DNA of 48,312 nt, from contig NZ_CACXTS010000013.1 of the NCBI RefSeq assembly GCF_902770715.1, positions 1 to 48,312 on the forward strand, in the 5' to 3' direction. Position 1 is the stretch's first letter. Each line of letters begins with the position of its first letter. Positions 7,017-16,589 of this stretch are shown one piece after another. Source of the stretch: an uncultured Methanobrevibacter sp. (GTDB lineage Archaea; Methanobacteriota; Methanobacteria; Methanobacteriales; Methanobacteriaceae). The notes under the pieces were generated by a model. It was not told where the DNA came from. It made no database searches and saw only the letters and a list, made by a program, of their open reading frames with translations. The position numbers were made by a program, and so were the translations under genes.

Positions 7017-10000
7017 ATGGGAAATTTTAAGTTATCCTCCTGTCAAAAGATGTTATTATTTTCGGAGATTAACAATCCAAATAATGACTCTTTTTATCTT
7101 AAATTTAGAAAGGATTATGATTTGAAAGATTTTGAAGATGTAAAAAGTGCGATAGAGATTATTTCTAAAAATTATTTGAATTTAAAAATTAAATATGATG
7201 AAAATGGTGATTTCAAACAGTATTATGATGATTTTGATGTAAACATTGAATCATTTGTAGTTGCCAATGAAGATATTGATGAATTCATTGTTGATTATTT
7301 AGACAAACCTTTTGAGGATGTTTTTGATTCTCCATTGTATAAATGGGCAATATTGAAAACAGAATCCTCAACAGTGCTTATCGGTGTTGTACAACATATA
7401 TTATTGGATGGTACTTCATTGTTTTCCTTAATTCCTATGGAAATTCAGAAGTGTCTTGATTGTGTAAAAAATAATGAAGAATATGTTCCAAGGGATTATT
7501 CGTATGAAACCTATGTTAATGACGAATTGGATTATTTGGCATCTTCTGAAGCTAGTGAAGACAAACGGTATTGGTTGGATAATCTAAAGGATTATGCTCA
7601 GGACTGGTATTCGTTTGATAAATCTGAACTTGGTTATTATGAAGTGCTTTTAGATCAGATTCCAAAATTCGATTATTCCCCATTCGTAACCGCACTGGCA
7701 CTCGACTTTTTATACTTTGCAAAGTCCAAAAAAGACAATAAACTGTTCAGTGACCTTGTAATGAATACTTCAGTTCATGGAAGATACTTCGGACAGGATG
7801 ATGCATTGGGAATGTTTGTAAATACGATTCCATTAAGATTGACCTATGATGAAGAATTGACTTTTGATGAATTGTTATCATATTCCAAGTCAGTTCTAAA
7901 AGAAGGATTGTCCCATGCAAAATTGCAGTTCAGCGAATACACCACTGACTTAAGAAATGAAAATATTGATCCTGATTGCATTTCAATGATTTCAATAGTA
8001 TCCAATTCAACAGATTATAATTCAAAATTCCTAACACTTCAAAAAGATATCAAATTCCCATTACACTTCAGGATAAATAAAAATTACTCAGATAAAAACG
8101 GATTGCAATCATTATTCATTGAATATGACAAATCTTGCTTTAGCTATAATGAGATAGCTTCAATGGCAAATGGGCTAAAAGACCTGGTAAGGCAAGTAAT
8201 TGATGATTCTTCTAAAAAATGCAAGGATTATGATGTTGATGTGGTTGATTTCTTCAATGCTGAGAATTACTATAATAATCTGATAAATTCCTTTGAAAAT
8301 TCAACTGCAATCTCTCCAGATATCAATGGGGACAAAATCAATTTTACAGATATTTCAAAACCGATTGCTGAAGATAAACTAAAAAATTTATCAAACCAAT
8401 ATCGTTTGTCCAAAGAGAAAATATTGCTGTCGGTATTCTTGTTTAATTTAACAAAATTCTCGTTTTCAAAGGATATTCTGATAGCATATAATAAACAGGC
8501 TTGCGGATATCATTTTGACACAAACCTGTCTGTTAACGAATATTTAAACGATTTCAAAAAGTCTTTCAAGCATTATTCAAATTATCCATTGTTAAACAAT
8601 AGAAAATTGGATTTTGAAAGTGAAATTCTGTTCTTCACAGATGAGTATGACACTAAGGACTACAAATTTATATTTAATTATGAAAGCGGAAACATAAACA
8701 TTTCTTATGATGAATCATTTTACTCAAAAGAGTTAATTGAAACTTTCTTGGATTCAATCGATGTTTTATTGGATAAGTTTGCTTCAGGCGATGATTTGCT
8801 AAAGGATATTTCAATCAGAAGGGAACTTGAATATGATGAGGACTTCAAAATAGAGCTTGCAAATGATGGTGTCATCAGCAAGATATTTGAAGAGATATCC
8901 GCTCAGAATCCACAAAAGACAATACTCATAGCTGAAGATGGCGAGCTCACATATGATGATTTAAACAAAAAAGCAAATAGGATTGCCAATTCATTAATCA
9001 AAAGAGGAGTGAACATTGAAGACAGAATCATGTTCATGATGAGAAGAAATAGCGATTTGATAGCGGCCGTGCTGGGTATTGTCAAGGCGGGAGCAGCATT
9101 TATCCCAATCGATCCGAATTATCCTATAAATAGAATCAATCAGATTCTTGAGGACAGTGATTCCAAATTTGTTATAACAAGCTCTGAAATCGATTATGAG
9201 GGCGACAACAGAATCGATGTGGATGAACTGTTGGCTTGTGAAGATGATTCAAATCCTGAAATCGAGCTTACTCCCGATAATTTATGTTTCTTGATTTACA
9301 CTTCAGGTTCAACAGGAAAACCAAAAGGAGTAATGATTACACACAGAGGAATATCCAACTACATTGCCAATGTTGAGGAAAACGTTCCAATTTATGAGCT
9401 AAACCACAAATGCAACAAGTTCATTTCAATTTCAACAGTATCTTTCATCGTATTTTTAAGAGAGATATTCGGTACCATACTCAATGGTTTGCCTGTTGTA
9501 TTTGCTAATGATGAACAATCCGTTGACCCATTGGAATTGGTTGATTTATTCAAAAAGACTGATGCTGAAGGATTCGGTTCAACACCAACAAGATTGCTCG
9601 AATACTTGCAGCTTGAAGAAATCCAAGATGTTGTCGGAAACTGCAATGTGATTATTGTGGGTGGGGAAGGTTTCCCTCCAGTATTATATGACAGATTGTC
9701 AAAATACACAAATGCAGATATTTACAACTCCTATGGTCCAACAGAGGTAACAATTGCATCACATTACAAGCTAATTGACAGCCCGGAAGTCACTGCAGGT
9801 TGGAAAATGCTCAATGTGGTTGATAAGATAATGGATATCGATGGAAATCAACTGCCTCCTTATGTGCCTGGTGAGATTTATGTCGGTGGTGCAGGAATTG
9901 CTAGGGGCTATCTTAATAATGATGAACAGACTAAAAAGGTCTTTTTAACTTTGAATAATATTCCATATTACAATACTGGGGATTTGGGTAAAAAAGACGC

Positions 10001-13000
10001 AAACGGCGAGTTATATGTTCATGGAAGAAACGATACTCAAATTAAGCTTAGAGGTTTAAGGATTGAATTGTCTGAAATTGAAGGGGCGATTGCAAACTAT
10101 GAAAACATTACCCTTTCAAAGGTTGTTGTTAAAAAAATCAACTCAATCGAACATCTGTGCGCTTATTTCACAGCTGTAACTGATATTGAAATCGATGATT
10201 TGAAAAAGCATCTGATTGATTCAATTCCTGAATATATGGTTCCGTCCTATTTCACACAATTGGATGAATTCCCAAAAACACCTAATGGCAAGACAGACTT
10301 TAAAAACTTGCCTGATCCTGAAATCGATATTGATGAATTTATAAAACCAAGAACTGAAATAGAACAGGAATTATTCAACATAGTCTCTGAAATTTTAAAT
10401 ATCGAGGAATTTGGTGTCAACACAGATTTATTCAGTATAGGATTAACTTCCCTGTCTGTTATTAAGCTAACGTCAGCAATTTACAATAATTTGAATGCTC
10501 AGTTGAATGTTACGGAAATACTTAATTATAAAACCATTGAAAGAATAGCTGCTGAAATTAAAGAAGATGATGAGAGCTCAGCCGATGTTCAAGAATTGTA
10601 TCCGTTAACTTCAAATCAATTGGGAGTTTACTTTGACTGCATTAAGGATTCTGAAAATACCGCATATAACCTTCCAAAGAAAATGGAATTCAGTGAGGGC
10701 ATTGATGCGGATAAGCTTAAATCATCAATCATCAAAGCCATCGATAACCACCCTTATTTAAAAACTAGAATCGTAATGGAAAATGGTGAAGTCTGCCAAC
10801 AAAGAAGGGATAATCTGAAAGTCGATGATTTGATTGAGATAGTTGATGAAGTTAACTTGGATGAGTTCGTAAAGCCATTCAAACTTGATGAGGGTCCATT
10901 GTTCAGATTTAAAATAGTTGGCAATTCAATGTTGCTTGCGGACTTCCACCATATAATTGTTGATGGAACTTCCCTGAACATTCTATTTGATGAAATCGCA
11001 AAAATCTACGATGGAAAGGATTACGAACTTGAAGAACTTGACGGTTTCGAATACTCCTTGAATGAGATCAAGACAGAACAATCCAGTTTATACAAGGAAG
11101 CCGAATTATTCTTTTCCAATAAGATTAAGGAATTTGATGATGCAACAGTAATTGCACAGGATATTAACGGTGATGAATCAGAGGGTAAAGCTGCAATGAA
11201 AGACATTTTCTTGGATAAGGAAGCTATTGATGAATTCTGTTCAAAATCCAAGATTTCTCAGAATAATTTGTTCTTGGCGGCAACTTCCTTTGTTTTAAAT
11301 AAATTTGTTTATAATCGCAATATATTGATTGCAACAATCACCAATGGAAGATTCAATCCGAATCAGCAAAAGACAATAGCCATGATGGTTAAAACATTGC
11401 CATTGGCATTGAAATTAAATTCCGATTCCAATCTCAAGGAATACTTCGAATATATTAATTCTGAATGGTTTAATGTATTGGCTTATTCATCATATCCTTT
11501 AACTGAAATTTCAAATGAATTTGACATTACTCCTGAAATATTATACGCTTATCACGGAAAAATCATTGAAGACATTGAAATCGGTGGAATGAATGTTGAA
11601 AGGCAATCAATTGAATATGAAGGACTGAAATTTAAAATCAATATTAATGTGGTTGAAGTTGATGGCCAATACAGGATTTTCTGTGAATACAACGACCAGC
11701 TGTACTCTGAAACTCTAATCAACACCTTCCTTGACTGCATTGGAATAGTTTTGAATAAATTCCAGTCATTGGATGAAGGTACATTAATGAAGGATATTTC
11801 AATCATTGAAAACGATGATTGGGGTGTCGACGATTTGGAATATGATGAAATTCCTGAAGACAGATTGAATAAAATATTTGAGAATCAGGTTGAAATGCAT
11901 CCTGATAGGGTTATTTTATATGCCACTGACGGAGAGTTCACCTATGCAGAATTAAATGAAAAAGCCAATAGGATTGCACATGGCCTTATTAAAAAAGGTG
12001 TAGGGCCTGAAGATAGGATAATGTTCATATTGAATAGGGATAGTAATGTGATGGCATCCGTATTTGGTATTCTAAAGGCTGGTGCTGCATTTATTCCTGT
12101 AGATTCAGAATATCCTTCTGAAAGAATCGAGCATGTTTTAACTGACAGTGAATCAAAATTCATCATTGTTGATGATGTAATTGAGAAAAAAGGCATTGAT
12201 TTATCAGAATATGTTGATAATTTATTGGATGTTAATGAATTGCTAAAAGAGGAAGACACATCAAATCCCAATCCTGATGTGCATGCAAACAATATGGCAT
12301 ATCTCATCTACACTTCAGGTTCAACAGGACTTCCTAAAGGGGTCATCCTGGAGCATGGAAACATTGCCAACTTCGTATATCCAGACCCTAGAAACGTCTG
12401 TACTTATGAATTGGTTCACAATCTTGAAAAAGAGGATTATAAAGTATTATCCACTACAACTGTCGCTTTTGATGTGTTCCAACAAGAGTTGATGGGATCA
12501 TTATTAAACGGAGTTCCTATGGTATTTGCCAATGATACTGAATACAAGGATCCTATTGAAATGATGGATTTGATTCATAGGTCTGGAGCAAATGTTTACG
12601 TTGCCACACCTTCACGTTTGCTGCAATATTTGGAAATTGAAGCGATGCAGGAAACAATGTACGGCTTTAAGGTATATATTCATGCAGGAGAACCATTTTC
12701 CGCAAGATTATATGAATTGCTTTCCGAAAACTCTAATGGAAAATTCTTTAACATGTATGGACCGACAGAAACTACAGTTTATTGTAACGGCCAACTGCTG
12801 GAAAGTTCAGATATCCACATAGGAAAAGAATTATTCAATGTTCATGAGAAGGTTATGGATTTTGATTCTAATCCTCTGCCTCCAAATGTTATTGGGGAGT
12901 TATACATTGCAGGAAAAGGTGTTTCAAGGGAATACCTGAACCGTCCTGAGAAAAATGCCGAAGCCTATGAGATTATTAATGGAATCAGGTTCTACCGTTC

Positions 13001-14834
13001 TGGGGACTTTGTCAAAGTCACTGAAGATGGTGACTATTATGTATTCGGAAGAATGGATAACCAAATTAAACTCAGAGGTTTAAGAATTGAAATAGGTGAA
13101 ATTGAAGTCGGGCTTTCAAAATTCCCTGGAATCAAATCTGTAGCCGTTGTAGTTAAAAAAATCAAGGGTAATGACCATTTATGTGCTTACTTCACGGTTC
13201 ATGATGAATTCAAAGATGAAAATCGTGAAGAAAACGGATATTCCATTGATATTGATGAGTTAAAAGCTTCACTTGCTGAAAAATTAGTTTATTACATGGT
13301 TCCAACTGTTTACATGGAACTTGATGAAATGCCTCAAACAGCAAACGGCAAAACAGACTTGAGAAACTTGCCTGAACCGGTATTGGTAACTGAATATGTC
13401 GCTCCTGAAAATGACATCGAAGCTTTCTTCGCAAACTTGTTTGCAGAAATTTTAGGGCTTGATGAAGTGAGCGTCACTGACAATTTCTTTGAAATTGGTG
13501 GAACATCACTCCTGGTTACCAAAATCACTATGGAAGCTTTAAACAGGAATTACAATTTAAGTTATGGTGATGTTTTCTCAAATCCGACACCAAGAGCGTT
13601 GTCAGAATTCATTTTGTCTGATGAAACATTTGAGAAAAAGACTGAAATGTCCTATGACTACTCTCAAATCAATGCACTCCTTAAGAAAAACAATCTTGAA
13701 AACATTATTGGTGGAGAAATCCAGGATAGTTTAGGCAATATTCTTCTTACTGGAGCTACCGGATTTTTAGGAATACATGTGCTTCATGAAATTCTTGAAA
13801 ATGAAACTGGAGATGTTTACTGTTTCATTAGAGGCAATAAAGTATTAAGCGGAGAGGAAAGATTAAAATCATTGCTGTTCTATTACTTCTCAAATGATTA
13901 TTCAGAGATGTTCGGTGAAAGATTGCATGTTGTTGAAGGGGACATCACTAACTTCGAAGACTTTGAAAAACTTGTTTCTGAAAATATCGATGCTGTAGTT
14001 AACTGTGCGGCTAATGTAAAACACTTCTCATCAGGAACAGACATCGAAGACATTAACCTTGGTGGTGTAATAAACGGACTTAAATTTGCAAAAATGAAAG
14101 ATGCAAAATATGTCCAGGTATCCACATACAGTATCGCCGGTGAAAGTATAAACAATTTCCCTCCAGTTGATGTTAAATTCACGGAAAATGATTTATTTAT
14201 TGGTCAAGCAGTAGACAATCAATATCTCAATTCCAAATTCCTTGCAGAACGCGCAGTATTGGAAGCGGCCGTCAATGATGATTTGGATGTAAAGATCATG
14301 AGGGTTGGAAACTTAATGGCAAGAAGCTCAGATAGTGAATTCCAAATCAATTTCGAATCAAACGGTTTCATCAATCGTTTAAAAGCGTTTGTAACTATTG
14401 GAAAAATGCCTTATTCAATGTTGATGGCCAATGTAGAATTTTCACCGATTGACATTACTGCAAAGGCTATTATAAATCTTTCAAAAACTCCTAAGGAATG
14501 TACTGTTTTCCATCCATATGATTATCACAGCATAAGCTTTGGAGATATAATTGACATTATAAAACCTTTAGGATTAAATATTGAACCTGCTGAAGAGGAG
14601 GATTATGAAAACGCTTTGGATGATGCACTTGCCGACAAATCAAAACAGGAAGGTGTATCCGGTCTCATCACTTCAATCGGTTCAGGAAAAGTTAAGAAGA
14701 TTTGGATGCCTGTTGACAACACATATACCATTCAGGCATTATATCGTTTAGGCATTAAATGGCCGTTCGTTTCAGAAGAGTACATATATAATTTTGTTAA
14801 ATATTTGAATGAATTAGATTTCTTTAGTATTTAG
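7017..14834 (+). CDS. Two-module non-ribosomal peptide synthetase, C-A-T-C-A-T-reductase
   Basis: The 2605-residue cytosolic enzyme builds a dipeptide-like product. Domains by eye: C1 about 1-400 (QHILLDG at 126-132, catalytic His127 kept); an extra C-domain-like C-lobe about 415-600; A1 about 615-1100 (YTSGSTGKPKG near 760); T1 (GLTSL, Ser1145); C2 about 1195-1605 (HHIIVDG at 1311-1317); A2 about 1615-2100 (YTSGSTGLPKG from 1765); T2 (GGTSL, Ser2164); and a thioester reductase from about 2235 (GATGFLG at 2246-2252, Tyr2403 and Lys2407 of the catalytic YxxxK). There is no thioesterase, so release should be reductive. A1 has Ile811 where the amino-group-binding Asp normally sits; A2 has Asp1819. 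An N-terminal C domain often means N-acylation. NRPS genes have been reported in M. ruminantium; the product is unknown to me. Confidence 0.95.
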   Translation: MGNFKLSSCQKMLLFSEINNPNNDSFYLKFRKDYDLKDFEDVKSAIEIISKNYLNLKIKYDENGDFKQYYDDFDVNIESFVVANEDIDEFIVDYLDKPFEDVFDSPLYKWAILKTESSTVLIGVVQHILLDGTSLFSLIPMEIQKCLDCVKNNEEYVPRDYSYETYVNDELDYLASSEASEDKRYWLDNLKDYAQDWYSFDKSELGYYEVLLDQIPKFDYSPFVTALALDFLYFAKSKKDNKLFSDLVMNTSVHGRYFGQDDALGMFVNTIPLRLTYDEELTFDELLSYSKSVLKEGLSHAKLQFSEYTTDLRNENIDPDCISMISIVSNSTDYNSKFLTLQKDIKFPLHFRINKNYSDKNGLQSLFIEYDKSCFSYNEIASMANGLKDLVRQVIDDSSKKCKDYDVDVVDFFNAENYYNNLINSFENSTAISPDINGDKINFTDISKPIAEDKLKNLSNQYRLSKEKILLSVFLFNLTKFSFSKDILIAYNKQACGYHFDTNLSVNEYLNDFKKSFKHYSNYPLLNNRKLDFESEILFFTDEYDTKDYKFIFNYESGNINISYDESFYSKELIETFLDSIDVLLDKFASGDDLLKDISIRRELEYDEDFKIELANDGVISKIFEEISAQNPQKTILIAEDGELTYDDLNKKANRIANSLIKRGVNIEDRIMFMMRRNSDLIAAVLGIVKAGAAFIPIDPNYPINRINQILEDSDSKFVITSSEIDYEGDNRIDVDELLACEDDSNPEIELTPDNLCFLIYTSGSTGKPKGVMITHRGISNYIANVEENVPIYELNHKCNKFISISTVSFIVFLREIFGTILNGLPVVFANDEQSVDPLELVDLFKKTDAEGFGSTPTRLLEYLQLEEIQDVVGNCNVIIVGGEGFPPVLYDRLSKYTNADIYNSYGPTEVTIASHYKLIDSPEVTAGWKMLNVVDKIMDIDGNQLPPYVPGEIYVGGAGIARGYLNNDEQTKKVFLTLNNIPYYNTGDLGKKDANGELYVHGRNDTQIKLRGLRIELSEIEGAIANYENITLSKVVVKKINSIEHLCAYFTAVTDIEIDDLKKHLIDSIPEYMVPSYFTQLDEFPKTPNGKTDFKNLPDPEIDIDEFIKPRTEIEQELFNIVSEILNIEEFGVNTDLFSIGLTSLSVIKLTSAIYNNLNAQLNVTEILNYKTIERIAAEIKEDDESSADVQELYPLTSNQLGVYFDCIKDSENTAYNLPKKMEFSEGIDADKLKSSIIKAIDNHPYLKTRIVMENGEVCQQRRDNLKVDDLIEIVDEVNLDEFVKPFKLDEGPLFRFKIVGNSMLLADFHHIIVDGTSLNILFDEIAKIYDGKDYELEELDGFEYSLNEIKTEQSSLYKEAELFFSNKIKEFDDATVIAQDINGDESEGKAAMKDIFLDKEAIDEFCSKSKISQNNLFLAATSFVLNKFVYNRNILIATITNGRFNPNQQKTIAMMVKTLPLALKLNSDSNLKEYFEYINSEWFNVLAYSSYPLTEISNEFDITPEILYAYHGKIIEDIEIGGMNVERQSIEYEGLKFKININVVEVDGQYRIFCEYNDQLYSETLINTFLDCIGIVLNKFQSLDEGTLMKDISIIENDDWGVDDLEYDEIPEDRLNKIFENQVEMHPDRVILYATDGEFTYAELNEKANRIAHGLIKKGVGPEDRIMFILNRDSNVMASVFGILKAGAAFIPVDSEYPSERIEHVLTDSESKFIIVDDVIEKKGIDLSEYVDNLLDVNELLKEEDTSNPNPDVHANNMAYLIYTSGSTGLPKGVILEHGNIANFVYPDPRNVCTYELVHNLEKEDYKVLSTTTVAFDVFQQELMGSLLNGVPMVFANDTEYKDPIEMMDLIHRSGANVYVATPSRLLQYLEIEAMQETMYGFKVYIHAGEPFSARLYELLSENSNGKFFNMYGPTETTVYCNGQLLESSDIHIGKELFNVHEKVMDFDSNPLPPNVIGELYIAGKGVSREYLNRPEKNAEAYEIINGIRFYRSGDFVKVTEDGDYYVFGRMDNQIKLRGLRIEIGEIEVGLSKFPGIKSVAVVVKKIKGNDHLCAYFTVHDEFKDENREENGYSIDIDELKASLAEKLVYYMVPTVYMELDEMPQTANGKTDLRNLPEPVLVTEYVAPENDIEAFFANLFAEILGLDEVSVTDNFFEIGGTSLLVTKITMEALNRNYNLSYGDVFSNPTPRALSEFILSDETFEKKTEMSYDYSQINALLKKNNLENIIGGEIQDSLGNILLTGATGFLGIHVLHEILENETGDVYCFIRGNKVLSGEERLKSLLFYYFSNDYSEMFGERLHVVEGDITNFEDFEKLVSENIDAVVNCAANVKHFSSGTDIEDINLGGVINGLKFAKMKDAKYVQVSTYSIAGESINNFPPVDVKFTENDLFIGQAVDNQYLNSKFLAERAVLEAAVNDDLDVKIMRVGNLMARSSDSEFQINFESNGFINRLKAFVTIGKMPYSMLMANVEFSPIDITAKAIINLSKTPKECTVFHPYDYHSISFGDIIDIIKPLGLNIEPAEEEDYENALDDALADKSKQEGVSGLITSIGSGKVKKIWMPVDNTYTIQALYRLGIKWPFVSEEYIYNFVKYLNELDFFSI

Positions 14835-14843
14835 GTGTAAAGA

Positions 14844-16574
14844 ATGTATGAAAGGAATTATGAACTTCTAAGAAGTAAATTCGCAGAATTTTTCCTGCCA
14901 ACGCTATTCACATCAATGGCAGGGAATATCTGTTTGTTCGTTGATGGGCTGATTGTAAGTTTTTTAATTGGTGCAAGCAATCTTGCGCCAATACAAATTG
15001 TTGCGCCGGTAATCACATTTGTCAATCTCATTTACTGGATGATTGGATTGGGTGGCAGCGTATTGTGCTCTGTTGCAAAGGCGGAATTTGATGATGAAAA
15101 GAGCAATAGTTATTTTTCAGTATCAATTATTTCTCTTATATCAATCGGAATATTGATTACGATTTTTGGATTGCTCTTTTCAGGAAGCATTGCGCAATTT
15201 TTATGCGCTTCACAGCCTGAATTGGTTTCTGATGTATCCAGCTATTTCTCAGCATTGATAATAGGGATGCCATTTTTATGTTATATGATGAGTTTATCCT
15301 ATTTTATAAGGGCGGATGGTATTCCATCATTGCCGTTCAGGGCAATATTGATAGCTAATATTGTTAATATCTGTTGTGATGTGATTTATATTCGCTTTTT
15401 AGGCATGGGGCTTTCAGGTGCGGCATTAGCTACTTCTACAGGGTATTTGGTCGGTTCAATTCTGATTTCATATTATTTCCTTAAAAAAGAACGTACTTTG
15501 GAATTTATTAAATTGAAAGTTAATTCTTTCTTTAATTTCCTTAAAAATATTGTAACTTCTGGATTTTCATCTGCATCAACCCAATTGTACTTGACCTTAA
15601 AATTGTTGGTCATAAACTTTTTAGTTGGTATTTATGTTGGAAAATCAGGTGTTGTTGCATTTGGTATATGCTATAACAGCCTATTCATATTGTACATTTT
15701 CCTAATTGGAACCGCACAGACAATGTCTCCAATTGTTTCGGTCTACTTTAAGGAAGAGGACTATTCGGGGGTTAATTACATAATCAAGAAATCTTTAAAG
15801 ATTGTTGTTGCTTCAAGTTTAGCTCTATCAGTTCTTTTCATAGTTTATCCGCAAGCTTTACTTTTCCTGTACAGCGTTAAAAATCCTGCCGACGTTCCGG
15901 TTGTATTGAATGCATTAAGGATATTTGCCATAAGTTATGTTGGAACAGCCATTACATTCCTATATACATTTTATGCTCAGGCGATTCAGAAAAATCAGTT
16001 GTCCACAATAATTTCATTGCTTGAAGGTTTTGTATTGCCGATTTCAGCTGCATTCATACTTTCTCATGCAATCGGTGGAAATGGAATTTGGATTTCATTT
16101 GCAATTGCTGAGCTATTAACAATATTGTTCATTTTAGCTTATTCAAAACACATTAACAGAAAAACCGATGGTGAATACTCAGGTTTCTTTATTAACAAAC
16201 ATAATGATGATGAGAATGTATTTGAGCATACAATAAATGGGGATGTTAATGCGGCGGTCAATTTGTCGCGCGACGTTCAGGAATATCTGTCTGGAAATAA
16301 ATCAGCGGCATTGGTCAGTATGGCTATTGAAGAGATGCTTGTAAATATAATTAACACTAATGAAACAGTCGATACAATCGATGTTATTGTTAGAAATAAT
16401 GTTGAAAACATATTGATATCCATTAAGGATACCGGAATTGATTTCAATCCTGTTATTGAAAATCCGAATCTTGAATTTGATAACATAAGTGTTTTAAATA
16501 AAATTGCCGATAAAATCGATTATTCAAGGGTATTGGGTTTGAACAGTACAGTAATTACAATTAAAAATAATTAA
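14844..16574 (+). CDS. MATE-family exporter fused to a C-terminal RsbW-like ATPase domain
   Basis: Residues 1 to about 440 form a 12-helix MATE multidrug/product exporter. From about 460 to 576 the protein continues as a GHKL domain like RsbW: the N box AIEEMLVNIINTN near 494 and a G1-like box KDTGIDFNP near 528 are present, but the Gly-rich G2 loop (GGLG in the stand-alone kinase) is replaced by an Asn/Leu-rich stretch. The domain may therefore bind a STAS partner without being an active kinase; that is inference. The gene starts 9 bases after the NRPS stop with a TAGGTG Shine-Dalgarno site, so it is in the NRPS operon and most likely exports the product. Confidence 0.88.
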   Translation: MYERNYELLRSKFAEFFLPTLFTSMAGNICLFVDGLIVSFLIGASNLAPIQIVAPVITFVNLIYWMIGLGGSVLCSVAKAEFDDEKSNSYFSVSIISLISIGILITIFGLLFSGSIAQFLCASQPELVSDVSSYFSALIIGMPFLCYMMSLSYFIRADGIPSLPFRAILIANIVNICCDVIYIRFLGMGLSGAALATSTGYLVGSILISYYFLKKERTLEFIKLKVNSFFNFLKNIVTSGFSSASTQLYLTLKLLVINFLVGIYVGKSGVVAFGICYNSLFILYIFLIGTAQTMSPIVSVYFKEEDYSGVNYIIKKSLKIVVASSLALSVLFIVYPQALLFLYSVKNPADVPVVLNALRIFAISYVGTAITFLYTFYAQAIQKNQLSTIISLLEGFVLPISAAFILSHAIGGNGIWISFAIAELLTILFILAYSKHINRKTDGEYSGFFINKHNDDENVFEHTINGDVNAAVNLSRDVQEYLSGNKSAALVSMAIEEMLVNIINTNETVDTIDVIVRNNVENILISIKDTGIDFNPVIENPNLEFDNISVLNKIADKIDYSRVLGLNSTVITIKNN

Positions 16575-16589
16575 AATCAGGTAATATTC

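Noticed and set aside
7017..14834. Antisense frames of 60-120 codons within the NRPS gene
   Set aside because: All lie opposite the NRPS, lack ribosome sites and encode Ser/Ile-rich nonsense expected from the complementary strand.
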